Shown: in pieces, positions 1-10,850 of the stretch
How the letters are laid out: each line of letters opens with the position of its first letter
Numbering within the stretch: position 1 is the stretch's first letter
Assembly: GCA_963383645.1 (NCBI GenBank)
Contig: OY726561.1
Location: forward strand, 23,330,795 to 23,394,794
Origin: Muscardinus avellanarius
Taxonomy: Eukaryota; Chordata; Mammalia; Rodentia; Gliridae
Length of the DNA stretch: 64,000 nt
Direction: 5' to 3'
Notes under the pieces: model-generated
The model's database searches: none
What the model was told of the DNA's origin: nothing
What the model saw: the letters and a program-made list of their open reading frames with translations, nothing else
Made by a program: the position numbers and the translations under genes

Positions 1-483
1 ACCAGAAATACCCAAGATCAGTTGAAATAAATCTATTGGTAAGAATTTAGACATGAGTTTCTTTTATTGGAAAAAAACTACTCAGTTAATTTGAATAAGT
101 TGTTCGAAGAGGTGAGGGCATAACCAGCTTGTCTCATTGGTGCACAGGATTTTCTTGTTTCTTAGCACTCCAAATCACAGTTTCTGGAAAATCTCTGGAT
201 CTGGCACAAACTGAGACATTTGTTCATTAAATTTGCTGCCTTAAATGAAGCCAGAAGCTTATGAAATATATAATATGCTTCTGGAATTTAATCTTAATAA
301 ACTTTTTAAATATATTTTGAATTTTTTGCAAATCAGCTGTCATAATTATTCATACAGTACTTTACCTGAACTGTGTTTATTTCTTTGTGCATTTTCATAT
401 AGCTTTGTAGATGACTGGAACACAACTAAAATTTTCATGCATTTTTTTTTTCTTAAAGAAAGTTCATTTTTGTCACTTGTACA
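1..483. other. AT-rich stretch, nothing recognised
   Basis: No SINE, L1 or exon-like signal was seen. Overlapping short open frames here run into the neighbouring (GT)n tract and SINE and have no protein-like composition. Confidence 0.5.
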
Positions 484-490
484 GTGTGTG

Positions 491-531
<41 letters not shown>
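484..531. repeat. (GT)n microsatellite at a SINE tail
   Basis: Near-perfect GT array with one early GC interruption. It abuts the 3' end of the minus-strand SINE that follows, so it probably grew from that element's tail. Confidence 0.95.
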
Positions 532-532
<1 letters not shown>

Positions 533-710
533 GTACTGGGGTTCCTGGAAACCCTTCTACCTCCGGGCTACACTCCCTGACACCTATATTTTATGATTTT
601 ATTCGGAAAAAAGGTCTCATAAGCCAGCGAGGCTGGCTTCAAACCTGCGCAATCCTCCTGTCTCCACCTCCCAAGAGTGGGGATTACAATCCTGCGCCAC
701 CATGCCCTGC
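532..710 (-). mobile_element. B1-ID dimeric SINE, young-type subfamily
   Basis: On the plus strand it reads as the reverse complement: ID-derived end first (GGTACTGGGGTTCCTGG), then an A-rich linker, then the B1 half ending GCCACCATGCCCTGC. The GCCAGC...GCTGGC-type hairpin segment of the young subfamily is present in decayed form around 630-645. Roughly 180 bp, full length for this dimer. Confidence 0.9.
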
Positions 711-738
711 TGCTTGTACAATTTTGTTTCTTTGATTT

Positions 739-931
739 GGTACTGGGGATTAAAGCCAAGAACATTATACCTCTGAGTTTGACCCCAGACTTAATTCTAT
801 TTAATTTTAAACAGACTCTTGATAAGTTGCTGAGTGTGTCACTTAGTTGTTGAGACTGTCCTTGAAACTTTAATCTTTCTGTATTAGCCTCCCAAGTACT
901 GGGGTTACAGGTATATAACACTATACCTGGC
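739..931 (-). mobile_element. B1-ID dimeric SINE, old and diverged
   Basis: Begins GGTACTGGGGATTAAA and ends in a decayed B1 5' end (ACACTATACCTGGCT). It has many substitutions and few CpGs left, so it is older than the copy next to it. Confidence 0.8.
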
Positions 932-1604
932 TGCTTGCACACTTTTTATTAGCCATTACGGACTGGGGCTCTTCCAAAAAAGCTATTTTCACAAATAATA
1001 TCCCAAGCTATGAAGCCTTACTTCTTAGAATACATTGAATCTCCTTTAATATATTTACAAATTGTTTTTTATTTGTGCAAAAGTAAATCTGTATAGTTTT
1101 ATATATGGAATATTTATGCAGCATAATGTGAATATATTTGTCTTTTTTCATTTCTTTGTGAGAAAATATATGTAGTTTATCAAATATGAATGTTTACTCA
1201 TTTGTATTCAAACAACATATTCTCAGAAAAACATTGATTGTAATAAACAATTTAGTATTGTAAAAGCAACTGTTTCTAGCTGACAAATGATAAGTGGTCC
1301 TTGAATATTGTAATGATTTTTTACTTTGTATACTAAAACTCTACTGCTAAAAAGTATTCATAGGGATAAGGGAAAATTAATTTTTATATATAAATATACC
1401 CTCCTATGGATTAAAAATATACTGATTTTTGTTTTACATATTTATTAGAATAAAATTTGGGAAAATTTACAAATCAAAATAGTTTGTCAGATTGCTAACC
1501 TTGAAGAATCTAATATAAACTAAACAAAAACAAAGAAAAAATACTCTCTATAAGCAGCTGCTATAGAATATTTCCAAAAATCAACAATAATAAGAAATAA
1601 AAGA
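932..1604. other. AT-rich unique sequence
   Basis: Nothing recognised on either strand; no frame longer than background. Confidence 0.5.
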
Positions 1605-1740
1605 AGTGGTACATAGTGGCACATGTCTGTAATTCAAGTACTTGGAAGGCTGAGACAGGAGGATCATAGGTTCAAGGCCAGTATCAGCAAATTAGGAAGA
1701 CTATTTCAAAGTAAAATGGCTGAAGGTGTAGGTCGGATTT
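1605..1740 (+). mobile_element. Degenerate B1-type SINE
   Basis: GGTACATAGTGGCACATGTC, then GGCTGAGACAGGAGGATCATAGG, is recognisable as the B1 left half. The right half is reduced to a weak ID remnant around 1718-1740. Confidence 0.7.
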
Positions 1741-1885
1741 AGAAAGCCACAGAAATTCTTTTTTGAAATTAATAATAAAATTCTCATTTTTCTTTGAGTA
1801 TTCATGAATCCTTACTTCAACATATTCTCCAACTAAGGATAATTGAGATATTGGTTTTGTATTTTATACAAAAATTCCTTCAAAC

Positions 1886-2024
1886 TAAGCATGGTAGTCT
1901 GTGACTATAATTCCAGTCCTTGGATGACTGGGACAAGAGGATCATAGGATCAAGGAAAGCCTAAACAATGTAGGGAAAATTTCAGCAGCCCAGTGAGACC
2001 CTGTTTTAAAATTTAAAAAGAAAA
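1886..2024 (+). mobile_element. Degenerate B1-type SINE
   Basis: B1 left half recognisable from GCATGGTAGTCTGTGACTAT through GTGAGACCCTG, ending in an A-rich tail. The ID half is missing. Confidence 0.7.
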
Positions 2025-2028
2025 AAGA

Positions 2029-2236
2029 AACAGGTGTGTCAGCTCACACCTGTAATCCCAGCATTCAGGTGGAGACTGGAGGATCATGGTTCCTGGACAA
2101 GCTCAGCTAATTAGCAATGTCCTTTGCAACTCAGTGAAACCCTGTTTCAAAAAATTAAAAAAAAGACTAAAATATAGGCGTGAGAGTGTAGCTCAGAGGT
2201 AGAATGCCTCTGGGTTCCATTCCCAGTACCACAAAA
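2029..2236 (+). mobile_element. B1-ID dimeric SINE, older subfamily
   Basis: B1 half with CACACCTGTAATCCCAGC, A-rich linker, then an ID half with a clear A box (GTAGCTCAGAGGTAGAATG) and B-box-like GGGTTCCATTCCC. Its tail is the AAAT array that follows. Confidence 0.85.
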
Positions 2237-2288
2237 AATAATTAAATAAATAATAAATAAATGAATGAATGAATAAATAAATAAATAA
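2237..2288 (+). repeat. (AAAT)n tail repeat
   Basis: AAAT/GAAT array that joins the preceding SINE tail to an extra ID monomer. Confidence 0.9.
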
Positions 2289-2345
2289 GGCTAAGGGCAC
2301 AGCTCAGAGATAGAATGGCCCTGAGTTCAATCACCAGTACCACAA
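2287..2345 (+). mobile_element. Extra ID-like monomer
   Basis: A second ID right half (ACAGCTCAGAGATAGAATGG ... GAGTTCAATCACCAGTACC) without its own B1 half, lying directly after the AAAT array of the SINE upstream. It is either an independent ID insertion into the tail or a duplicated right monomer. Confidence 0.75.
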
Positions 2346-3049
2346 GCACACAGATACAAGCACACACACATCCTTTAGGAAGAATATTTACTTTAAAAGC
2401 AACTATTATGGTGTATATTAAATATTAACTTTTCCAAATGTATGTTCTATTTGTGTATTTTATGCTTACTATTTGGAAAACTAAAACGAGGTTAGAAATT
2501 ATATTTATCTTTATGTTACATCCTTCTTCATGTATAAATAAACATGATCATTTTAGCTCAATTGATTTTTAGCTCAAAGAATAAATATAGGGTAGTTATG
2601 AATATCCTGTATTATCTTAACTAAAATCTCTCTCTTGCCCCAATTTGGATTGATTGACTCTTATCTTTTTAAAAACTACTTCTAAAAATACTTTGGAATT
2701 ATTTTTTGAAGGACATTTATTTATGATGTGCTCAAATCAAGTATTTTCTTACCAATTTGGGGTTTTTTTCTTCTTAGGGATAATCATGTCAAAATTATAT
2801 TATTTGATCAAGATACTTCACACTTTTGATGTCTCTAAATTTAGAACTTCATATAAAATTGGACTCCTCATGCATCTTCCCACATGGTTATGTTCAAATA
2901 ACCTACAAGTATTTGATTTATTCATTGTGGTAAGCTTGAAGCTAGATTAAATCACAAGACAGATCCTAAGAGGAATAAATTAGTCTGTTAATTCCTGCCC
3001 CTTTCTTTGACTACTTTTTTTTAATGTTGAAAAAAGGATTGAAGAGTTG
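2346..3049. other. AT-rich unique sequence
   Basis: Apart from a short CA-rich run at 2346-2372, nothing recognised. The open frame at 2654-2950 has no recognisable domain and no repeat origin; probably chance. Confidence 0.45.
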
Positions 3050-3782
3050 CCCCTCACAATGGACATACACAAGGTGACCCATGTGTACCGTGGACTTGAA
3101 AAATCTCCTCTTGATTGTGTGTAAAACCTCTGACCTGGTTTGCCTAGACTATAGTAAATGTGATGGGCTAGTTGTTTTCATAATTTTTATCTTATATAGG
3201 ATATTGTCTCAGCAGAATAGAACTAGAAAAACTTGAAGTCAGCTGTCATGTTGTCAGAAGTCTTGAATAAGACCTGTAAAAAAGGTTATGTGATGCCGGG
3301 CGTGGTGGCGCACGCTTGTAATCCCCGCGCTTGGGAGGCGGAGACAGGAGGATCGCGCAGGTTCGAAGCCAGCCGCGCTGGCGTAAGAGACCCTGTTTCA
3401 AAAATATAAAATAGGTCTGGGAGCGTAGCCCGGAGGTAGAAGGGCTTCCAGGAACCCCAGTACCACCACCAAAAAAAAAAAAAAAAAAGGTTATGTGACA
3501 AGAAATTGTGGGTAGCCTTTTTAGAAAGAGCTCTCAGGTGACAGCAAGCCAAGTAACACCATACTCCTACAGAAGCAGGAGATGGATTCAACTGGTCATC
3601 CTATGAGCAGAAAAATACTACGTACTGACAACCTGATTCCAGCCTGCAAGACCCTGAGCAGAAGATGAAGCTGTGCCATGCATAGACTCCTGCTGAGAAG
3701 CTATGAGCTAATTAACAGATGTTGTTCTAAACCACTAAGTACATGGTAATATACTACATAGCCAAATATAACTAATGCATTC
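3050..3782 (+). mobile_element. Probable MaLR/MLT1-type LTR, split by a SINE
   Basis: The right end around 3700-3780 (GAGCTAATTAACAGATGTTG, then AAACCACTAAGTACATGGTA and an ATAACTAATGCAT end) resembles the conserved 3' end of mammalian MLT1 LTRs. The centre, with a run of CAG/CCA-rich sequence before it, fits as well. The left limit is a guess. A young SINE interrupts it at 3295-3482. A library match would settle the family. Confidence 0.5.
3295..3482 (+). mobile_element. B1-ID dimeric SINE, young and CpG-rich, with 16-bp TSD
   Basis: Near-consensus copy: GCCGGGCGTGGTGGCGCACG start, hairpin GCCAGCCGCGCTGGC, short A-rich linker, ID half ending CCCAGTACCACCACC and a poly(A) tail. It is flanked by the perfect duplication AAAAAAGGTTATGTGA (3278-3293 and 3483-3498). 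Many CpGs remain, so the insertion is recent relative to its neighbours. Confidence 0.97.
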
Positions 3783-4938
3783 ATGCATGCTTTATTTTAA
3801 TATACTTGTACATTTTTAGTAATATATTAGAACTTTGCTATAATTTGTTGTATGTAATAGACATTGCTTCAAATGGATATTTTAAAAGCTCCTGTTTTTT
3901 CTGTAATATGTACTATTTTCAATCTGTCAATCATAAGGATAACAATGTAATGCCATTCCAATTTATAAGGAAAATAATTATTTGATAATAAGTAATAAAA
4001 CTATAATGCCATAGTGTTTCTCGATTTATTTGAAAGCAATATTGGAGTTCTGTGCATACAATTTATAATCCTGCTTTGTCTGTACCTTTTTTTAAATTTC
4101 ACATAATCATCCTCCATAGTTAGAGAATAGCTCAGGGGTGAAGTTGAGATGGCAGAAAGTCAGCAATAGTCAAATCAGGGAATGGTAACAGATGGGGCTG
4201 GGATAAGAACATAGTCCTTGGCTGGGATGGCAGAGACAAAAGAAGCCTGAGGCTATTTTGATTGCTCTGGTGTATGTCAAATTATGCCATCTTCTACAAC
4301 TAGAGAAAGAGGGCAGTGATTATACTGTGTCCTTTCTTAACATGGTGAAGAAAATATATCCCCATTGAGAAGATGAAACTACACTATAATCACACATTGA
4401 TTTCTTCCCTTTAAGTGCTTAAATCTTAGGGTCTAAAATCACAATGCCCATTTTTATCCAATTAATGGACCCTAAAATGAGATTACAGTTTACTACACAG
4501 GATATTTCTGAAATGGTGCCTCTGGATAGCAACACCAATGGAAGTGAGAAGAAGAAAACAAAAATGTTGAGAGTAATATAGACTTTGCAGCCTTACCTAA
4601 ATATTGAGTTCTGGACTTGATAAGGCCTTTTCAGAGTTTTTATAAGTTGGCTGAAGGTGCCAAAGCCTTTTAAACCTAGCACTGATCAACTTTTAGAGAA
4701 GCATTAACACAGAAAGAGGGAGTGAGGGTGAGTCAACAGACCCAGCGTTGACAGTTAACCACCGAAAGGCATCTATAGGTTGACAGCATTCAACAAGGTG
4801 GGGATGATCAGTTCTCAGAAGCAGAGATGTCTGGTCGGTACAACAGAGACTCTTCCATGTTTTACCCTTGGTTTCTGCATTTGTGAAAAATGAGAGTAAT
4901 TTAAACTTCTCAATGGGTTTTAAATATAAAATACAGAT
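3783..4938. other. Unique sequence
   Basis: No SINE or L1. The part from 4100 to 4860 is less AT-rich than its surroundings but shows no open frame, splice pattern or repeat family I recognise. Confidence 0.4.
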
Positions 4939-4953
4939 AAAAGCTTAGTATTA

Positions 4954-5151
4954 GCCGGGCGTGGTGGCGCACGCTTGTAATCCCAGCATTCGGGAGGCTG
5001 AGACCTGAGGATCGCGGTTCGCGGCCAGCCTCAGCTACTTAGTGAGGCCCTCTGCAACTTAGTGAGACCCTGTTTCAAAATAAAAAATAAAAAGTAGGGC
5101 AGGGGGTGTAGCTCAGAGGTCAAATGCCCCTGAGTTCCATCCGCAGACAGG

Positions 5152-5183
<32 letters not shown>
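4954..5183 (+). mobile_element. B1-ID dimeric SINE, older subfamily, with TSD
   Basis: Starts GCCGGGCGTGGTGGCGCACG. The left half carries the two CTTAGTGAG(G/A)CC blocks diagnostic of the older subfamily. The ID half has GTAGCTCAGAGGTCAAATG, and the tail is (AAAT)n. The flanks AAAAGCTTAGTATTA (4939-4953) and AAAGGCTTAGTGTTTA (from 5184) form a slightly diverged target duplication. Confidence 0.93.
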
Positions 5184-5186
<3 letters not shown>

Positions 5187-5257
5187 GGCTTAGTGTTTAT
5201 TTTAGAATATCATAATACTATAATATAAATTGCTATTTTCTGTTTTTATTTGTACTG

Positions 5258-5282
5258 TATATATATATATATGATATATAGA
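5258..5282. repeat. (AT)n microsatellite
   Basis: Short AT dinucleotide array. Confidence 0.85.
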
Positions 5283-5321
5283 TATCATCATTATAATTAA
5301 TTTAATACTTTTTTTTTTTTG

Positions 5322-5660
5322 CAATACTGGGGATGGAACCCTGGGGCATTCAACCTCCAAGCTACACCCCCTGCCCTATTTTTTATTCTTTATTTTGAAA
5401 TGGGGTCTCACTGAGTTGCAAAGGGCCTCACTATGTAGCTGAGGCTGTCTGCGAACTGTGATCCTCCAGTCTCAGCCTCCCAAAAGCTGGGATTACAAGC
5501 GTGGGCCACCATGCCCGGCTAGTCTTTTCATTTTTGAAACAGGGTTTCACTGAGTTGCAAAGGGCCTTGCTAAGTAGGTGAGGCTGTCTGCGAACTGGGA
5601 TCCTCCGGGTCTCAGTCTTCCAAATGCTGGGATTACAAGCATGAGCTACCATGCCCGGTT
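5322..5660 (-). mobile_element. Trimeric SINE: B1-B1-ID with a single TSD
   Basis: On the minus strand the order is B1 (5660-5521), B1 (5520-5400), ID (5390-5322), then poly(A). Both B1 blocks have their own GCCCGG(C/T)-type 5' end and share the GGTCTC/GTTTCACTGAGTTGCAAAGG segment. AATTAATTTAATACTTTT flanks the whole 340-bp block (5295-5312 and 5662-5679), and no duplication separates the two B1 units. The trimer therefore looks like one insertion. Confidence 0.85.
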
Positions 5661-5679
5661 TAATTAATTTAATACTTTT

Positions 5680-6180
5680 CTAAACATAAAATACTAAAGT
5701 TATTGATATTAATACTATGATAAATATAAATGTTCAATTTACTGTCTCATTTTAGTCAACAATATATAATATTCCACAGGAGAGTATAAAAATTTATTTT
5801 AGTTTTCTATCTTCAATGAATTAACACTTAGAAATTATATATGAAATTATCCATATATGAAATTTCACATGTGAGACATTACTGTATATAAATGTATGTG
5901 AATGTACATAAAAACAAACAACTGCTAGGTCACCAATTATTTCTACTGTAAAAATTTTAATATCTATTTTATAATTGCAGTGCATTTGGAATGTCTTAAC
6001 CTATAAAAATGACAATAATAAGATTCTGAATCTTACAACATCCCCGTCAACTATAGTTTTCAAACATTGTTTGAAAAAGATACTGTTTAAAAGACTTACT
6101 GCTTTAATTTTCATTACTCTTTCAGAACAACTTTAGAAAGTTTCTTTTCAGAAAGGCATTTTAATTGAAAGTTGTTTAGA
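5680..6180. other. AT-rich unique sequence
   Basis: Nothing recognised. Confidence 0.5.
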
Positions 6181-6183
6181 GAT

Positions 6184-6262
6184 TACAAAACTATGGTATA
6201 TGTACACAATGGAATTCTACCCAGCCATAAAGCAGAACAAAATTACATCATTTCAGGGTAAT
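6184..6262 (+). mobile_element. Short L1 3'-region fragment
   Basis: Contains GGTATATGTACACAATGGAA and CAGCCATAAAG, the sense C-terminal ORF2 segment of L1 (matching 56100-56140 in this window). No tail or target duplication could be assigned. Confidence 0.8.
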
Positions 6263-6483
6263 AAAGAATTTAAATGAAGCTATCAAACATTATATTTTTT
6301 CAAATGAATTGTGTAAAATATTCTTTTAACTAGTGTTAATAAAACATATAATAAAACATTGGTTCATGTTAGAGACCAAGAAAAGAAACACACTAAAAAG
6401 AAAAATAATATTATATCACATAACAATAAATTATTGACTTAAGGCTTTATTTGCATAATCACTAATATTTGATGAATATCTTT

Positions 6484-6648
6484 TCTCTATGTATATGTAT
6501 ATTAAAGATATATCTATATCTATATATCTATATCTATGTATTTTTATATAGATATTTATATATATTATATAAACATATATAATATATATCTATATAAATT
6601 ATATATAGATATAAATATATATGTATTATATATATATATGATATAAAT
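6484..6648. repeat. TATATC/TATA-rich low-complexity tract
   Basis: A degenerate array of TATATCTA and TATATAGATA motifs with internal inverted symmetry, about 160 bp long. Confidence 0.85.
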
Positions 6649-6708
6649 TATTTTGAATTCTCTGGTACAAAAAGACAAAATGAAAGGAAAAAAATATATA
6701 TTTTTTTG

Positions 6709-6883
6709 GTGTTGGTACTGGGGTTCCTGGAAGCCATTCTACCTCCGGTCTACACTCTCAGACCTATTTTATATTTTTGAAACAGGGTCTCTTAAGCCAG
6801 CGTGGCTGGCTTCAAACCTGCGCCATCCTCCTGTCTCCGCCTCCCAAGTGCGGGAATTACAAGCACGTGCCACCATGCCCGGC
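6709..6883 (-). mobile_element. B1-ID dimeric SINE, young-type
   Basis: Full-length dimer in reverse orientation, with GCCAGCGTGGCTGGC as the hairpin variant. The flanks GAAAGGAAAAAAATAT and CAAAGGAAAATATTT are a plausible imperfect target duplication. The long open frames crossing it are SINE-derived. Confidence 0.92.
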
Positions 6884-6915
6884 TTCAAAGGAAAATATTT
6901 TAAACATGAAATGTA

Positions 6916-7248
6916 CAGTTGGCCCTCTATATATGTGGGCACCACAGTTACAAATTCAACCAACCATGGATTGAAAATATTCAAATCTCTTTGTGTCTCT
7001 ATTGAACATGTACAGACTCTTTTCTTGTCATTATTTCTACAAAACATACTGTATAACAATTGTTTGTAAAGTATTTATATTGGATTAGGAATTGTAAGTA
7101 ATCTATAGAAGATTTGAAGCCTATCAGTGGGGATATTCTAAAGTTATATGCAAATATATACTGAGCCTTTTTATATACTAAGCATCTAGATTAGGGCACC
7201 CCAGGAGAATCCTAAAGCCAATGTCTCATTGATCGAAAAAGATGACTG
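6916..7248. mobile_element. Tigger/MER2-type DNA transposon remnant
   Basis: A 333-bp element between TA dinucleotides (6914-6915 and 7249-7250). It starts CAGTTGGCCCTCTATATATG and ends with the approximate inverse (GATGACTG). The inner AACCAACCATGGATTGAAAA and GAACATGTACAGACT segments are characteristic of TcMar-Tigger non-autonomous elements of the MER2 kind. Old and diverged; no transposase frame. Confidence 0.8.
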
Positions 7249-7250
7249 TA

Positions 7251-8874
7251 TATGAACTGCCTCATGGACCACAGAGAAGCTAGAAATTTTTGGCATATTT
7301 AGAACAAAAACTGGATCCACTCCGATGATATAACTGACAGTTAATAACGCTCAAGATAATCCATTAAAGATACTGAATAGAAGAGAGCACTATGACACTC
7401 CATCCCAAGATTTGTTTCATTATATGCGTGCATGTGTGTGTTTGTGTGTGTGTGTAGGAGTGGTAGTTCACAAAGACTAATTAGTATGAAAAAGTATTGA
7501 TACATTTCTCTTGACTATAACAGGTGGTCACTACATCTTTAATGTTATTTTAATGGCTTATTATTATTTCACTTAAGAGATTACTTTTTACTGAACATTA
7601 TAGACTTTTTAGATTTTTTCATGTTATATAATATTGTGGTTATTATATTAGAAGTTGTCACCTAAGACAATTTTGTACCTTCAATGTGATGATTCAATGC
7701 AATTTGAAATTTTCTCAGCTGTCCACCAGAAATTTGGGGCTACTTTAAACATCAAACCTGAGTTTTACATCAAAACTGAGATTGTTTATAAAATAAATAT
7801 GACACATTTGTTTTATCTTTTTTATTTCACTTTAATTCCTTGGTTATACAATTAGATCAAATATTTAAGAGGGCTATCCACAGTAAGTTTTTATTTCTTA
7901 TATTGTCCGGGTCAGTCACAGTTCAAGTTTTTCACTAGAAAGTTTGTCTTTTACCTGTTGATTTATACTAGTTCTTTAAATATTTTGTTTTTTAAAACTT
8001 TGTATCATTTATATATACATATACATAGATATAACTTAAACTAATTTGTCTTATTATTTTCCACCATTAAAGTATATTCCATTACTCAGAGCTTTTACAT
8101 TTATGCATAGACAAACTGTTAAACCTATTTTAATAATATATGCTATATTCTAGTTATCGTTGCTTAATAACATTTCTGGCATAAAATAGTGCTTGTCTTC
8201 TTGTATTTTATATTTAATCATTCATGTAGTAATTAATCAACCCTATACTTTTTAGTTGGAATGTTCATATTATATATATGCATTGGGTAATGAAACTGGT
8301 AGCTGAACACACACAAAATCTAAAATATCCATCTTGGAACTCTGTCTTGTGAGTTCTTTGAAAAGCAGTTATCCTCTGGAAATTGTTTGTATAGTCCACT
8401 ATTGCCATGCTGCCAATTTCTTAACACTTCCCTGAGACTTAGGAGGAAAGCATTATCCTTTTCAGCCTCTAGAGCTGGGACCTGAAAGAAAAGACTATTT
8501 CTGTGGCTATTTCCTTGTGATTTCAAACTCACATATTCCAGACTGAACTCTTGAATCACAAATAACCTTCTCTGTATAAAATTAATTTCATAATTTTTTA
8601 ATTTCTTTCACAGATATTTATCAAGAAATCATCCATAATCTTCTGTCCAGATCTTGAGCCAAAAGCAAACCTTAAAATGCCATTTTAAATTATCTTAATT
8701 GCATTTTTTATATTTGCACCCTAATAGTTTTCAAGCCTTTTTATTCCAAGAACTCCCAATATTATATAAAATGTAATAATACATACATAAATAAATAGGA
8801 TCTACTCCAAATTCAGTTTAGCCTATGTAAAGCCCAAGCTGTAAATAAACCTTTTACTTTAGTCTTAAATATAC
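7251..8874. other. Unique AT-rich sequence with a short (GT)n tract
   Basis: A GT-rich tract lies at 7423-7456, the longest such tract in the window not attached to a SINE. The frames at 7655-7855 and 8320-8559 (minus) have no recognisable family. Confidence 0.45.
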
Positions 8875-8900
8875 TCCCCTTAATTTTTTTTTTTTATTTT

Positions 8901-9073
8901 GGTGGTACTGGGGTTCCTGGAAGCCCTTCTACCTCCGGGCTACACTCCCAGACCTATTTTATATTTTTGAAACACGGTCTCTTATGCCAGCGCGGCTGGC
9001 TTCGAACCTGCGCGATCCTCCTGTCTCCGCCTCCCAAGCGCGGGGATTACAAGCGTGCGCCACCATGCCCGGC
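8901..9073 (-). mobile_element. B1-ID dimeric SINE, young, with TSD
   Basis: Near-consensus young copy in reverse orientation, with the intact hairpin (GCCAGCGCGGCTGGC) and high CpG content. TCCCCTTAAT is repeated at 8875-8884 and 9075-9084 and is the target duplication. Confidence 0.96.
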
Positions 9074-9084
9074 TTCCCCTTAAT

Positions 9085-9858
9085 ATTTAAAAACATAAAC
9101 TGAGTTAAAATTTTATCTGAAAAATATCAGGTGACAAAAATGTTTCATCTTTTCTTCTGGTTTTTGTTATTATATAAGTTAATGCATATGCAAAGTCAAA
9201 GCAGAACACAAATGCAAAATGACCATTACAGATACAGTTTTGTAATGTTTTAGTATGATAAAAATGTTGATATTCTGGCACTTTATCCCAATAATCCCTT
9301 ATGGTAACATAGATAAAATACAAGAATTTCTGCAAATTTGCATATTTGCTATCTCCAGGGAAGATTCCAACAGAGTACTACTAACAAAGCCAACTGAATT
9401 CAGGAAAAAGAAACTACTTTATAAAGTTTTAAAATTATTTAAAGTACAAGAGTGAAAATTAAATCTACGTATGTACATACTCCTTTGAATGGTTCTTTTA
9501 AAAATATCAATGTAATAAATTTTGTTGGTAAAAGAAAACAGAAATTCTGACACTTAATTATCAATGGACAATTCTTATAAAAATTTTATGTATAACTTGT
9601 ACAATAACAAAAACTATGAAAAATTATTTTTTTCTAAATGTTCTTGATATTATAATATGGAAAAGATAGGGAGATTTTAAAATTCGATTGCAACAATAGT
9701 TTACAAATAATATATTTGAGAATAATTTTAAAACTTGAAATGTTTTCAAGAATATATGTTAACTACAAGCTTAAATATAAATCTGTAAACATATATAAGG
9801 TATATATGCATATGTCTTTATATATGGTAATGTACATAAATATAAACTTATATTTTTT
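9085..9858. other. AT-rich unique sequence
   Basis: Nothing recognised; short open frames only. Confidence 0.5.
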
Positions 9859-10049
9859 GTGGTGGTACTGGGGTTCTTGGAAGCCCTTCTACCTCAGGGC
9901 TACACTCCCAGACCTATTTTATACTTTTTTTTGTTTGTTTGTTTTTTAAACAGGGTCTCAAGCCAGCGCGGCTGGCTTCGAACTTGCACCATCCTTCTGT
10001 CTCTGCCTCCCAAGCTCAGGGATTACAAGCGTGCGCCGCCACGCCCGGC
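9859..10049 (-). mobile_element. B1-ID dimeric SINE, young-type, with a longer linker
   Basis: Full dimer in reverse. The linker between the ID and B1 halves is expanded by a TTTG/TTTT run around 9925-9948. Flanks AACTTATATTTTTT and AACATATATTATTTTTT are a possible, imperfect target duplication. Confidence 0.9.
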
Positions 10050-10419
10050 CTAACATATATTATTTTTTATACAGATCTTTGCATAACCACAAAGGTATAA
10101 TTCTTATTTCAAATGTCCACTTTAATGCCACATACATTTTCAAAGAAAATATTGTCTAATTTTTCCCCTCTAGACCAACTTAATATCTTTATTATTCTAA
10201 AGCTTGGAAAATTATTAAGCTCTGGGTTGTACTGTGGGTTTATGATTACCTTTAGTTTTGTGATTTTTTTTATAGTTGTAGTTGCAATAATATTCTTTTC
10301 ATGCTACATTCCAGAGTTTTGATAATAAGAATGAGTTCCTTTCTTTCTTTGTCTTTCCTTTTTTCTTTCTAAGCTTTAATAGTTCTTTTTTTTTTCATTT
10401 TTTATTGCCTAATTTAACA
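10050..10419. other. AT-rich unique sequence
   Basis: T-rich runs (for example 10340-10400); nothing else recognised. Confidence 0.45.
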
Positions 10420-10850
10420 GTACTGAAACAAGAGTACCTCCTTATTGGGTTCTTCTACAGTGGAATCTGACAAGTGAAGTCCAAGAAGTAGTGAGATTAT
10501 AGAAATATGCAAGCTTAAGTCAGAAAATGATACAGACAAATCAGCCCCCCCCAACACACAAGGTTGGTCCCTGAAAGATAGTAACCACCAAAACTCTAGG
10601 AAGTGGACTTTTAAGTTTTACTTAGCTTTTCCATCTGTTCTTTTATGATTGGTCAGAATTTTATCTTAGGGAAACAAACGCATTTTGACTAATATTAATC
10701 CTTAATTTAAAATTTTATCTTTGGAGCTGGTGGGCCCTGATATCCTGGCAACCACCAATTTCTCACCTTTCTCTAATTCACAGAAGATGATAAAGATGGC
10801 CTTTTTTAGTCTTTCCTGTTTCCAGGTCTTCTGCCTGTCTCCTGTCCCCC
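10420..10850. repeat. Direct repeat A, possible ERV LTR
   Basis: Diverged but collinear with 13575-14045. Shared blocks in order include ACTGAAACA/ACTAAAACA, GTGAGATTATAGAAA/GTGAGGGTACAGAAA, CATTTTGACTAATATTAATC/TTTTGACTAATTTTAATTC, GGAGCTGGTGGGCCCTGA/TGAGCTGGTGAGCTCTGA and GGTC(T/C)TCTGCCT. About 3.15 kb separates the two. The pair could be the LTRs of an old ERVL/MaLR-class provirus or a segmental duplication. Orientation and exact edges were not resolved. Confidence 0.55.

Noticed and set aside
2165..2230. tRNA gene suggested by A- and B-box motifs
   Set aside because: These belong to the ID half of a SINE and lack a cloverleaf-forming acceptor stem.
6653..7069. 138-codon open frame
   Set aside because: It runs through a reverse-strand SINE and into the Tigger remnant; the peptide (WYWGSWKPFYL) recurs at many SINE copies.
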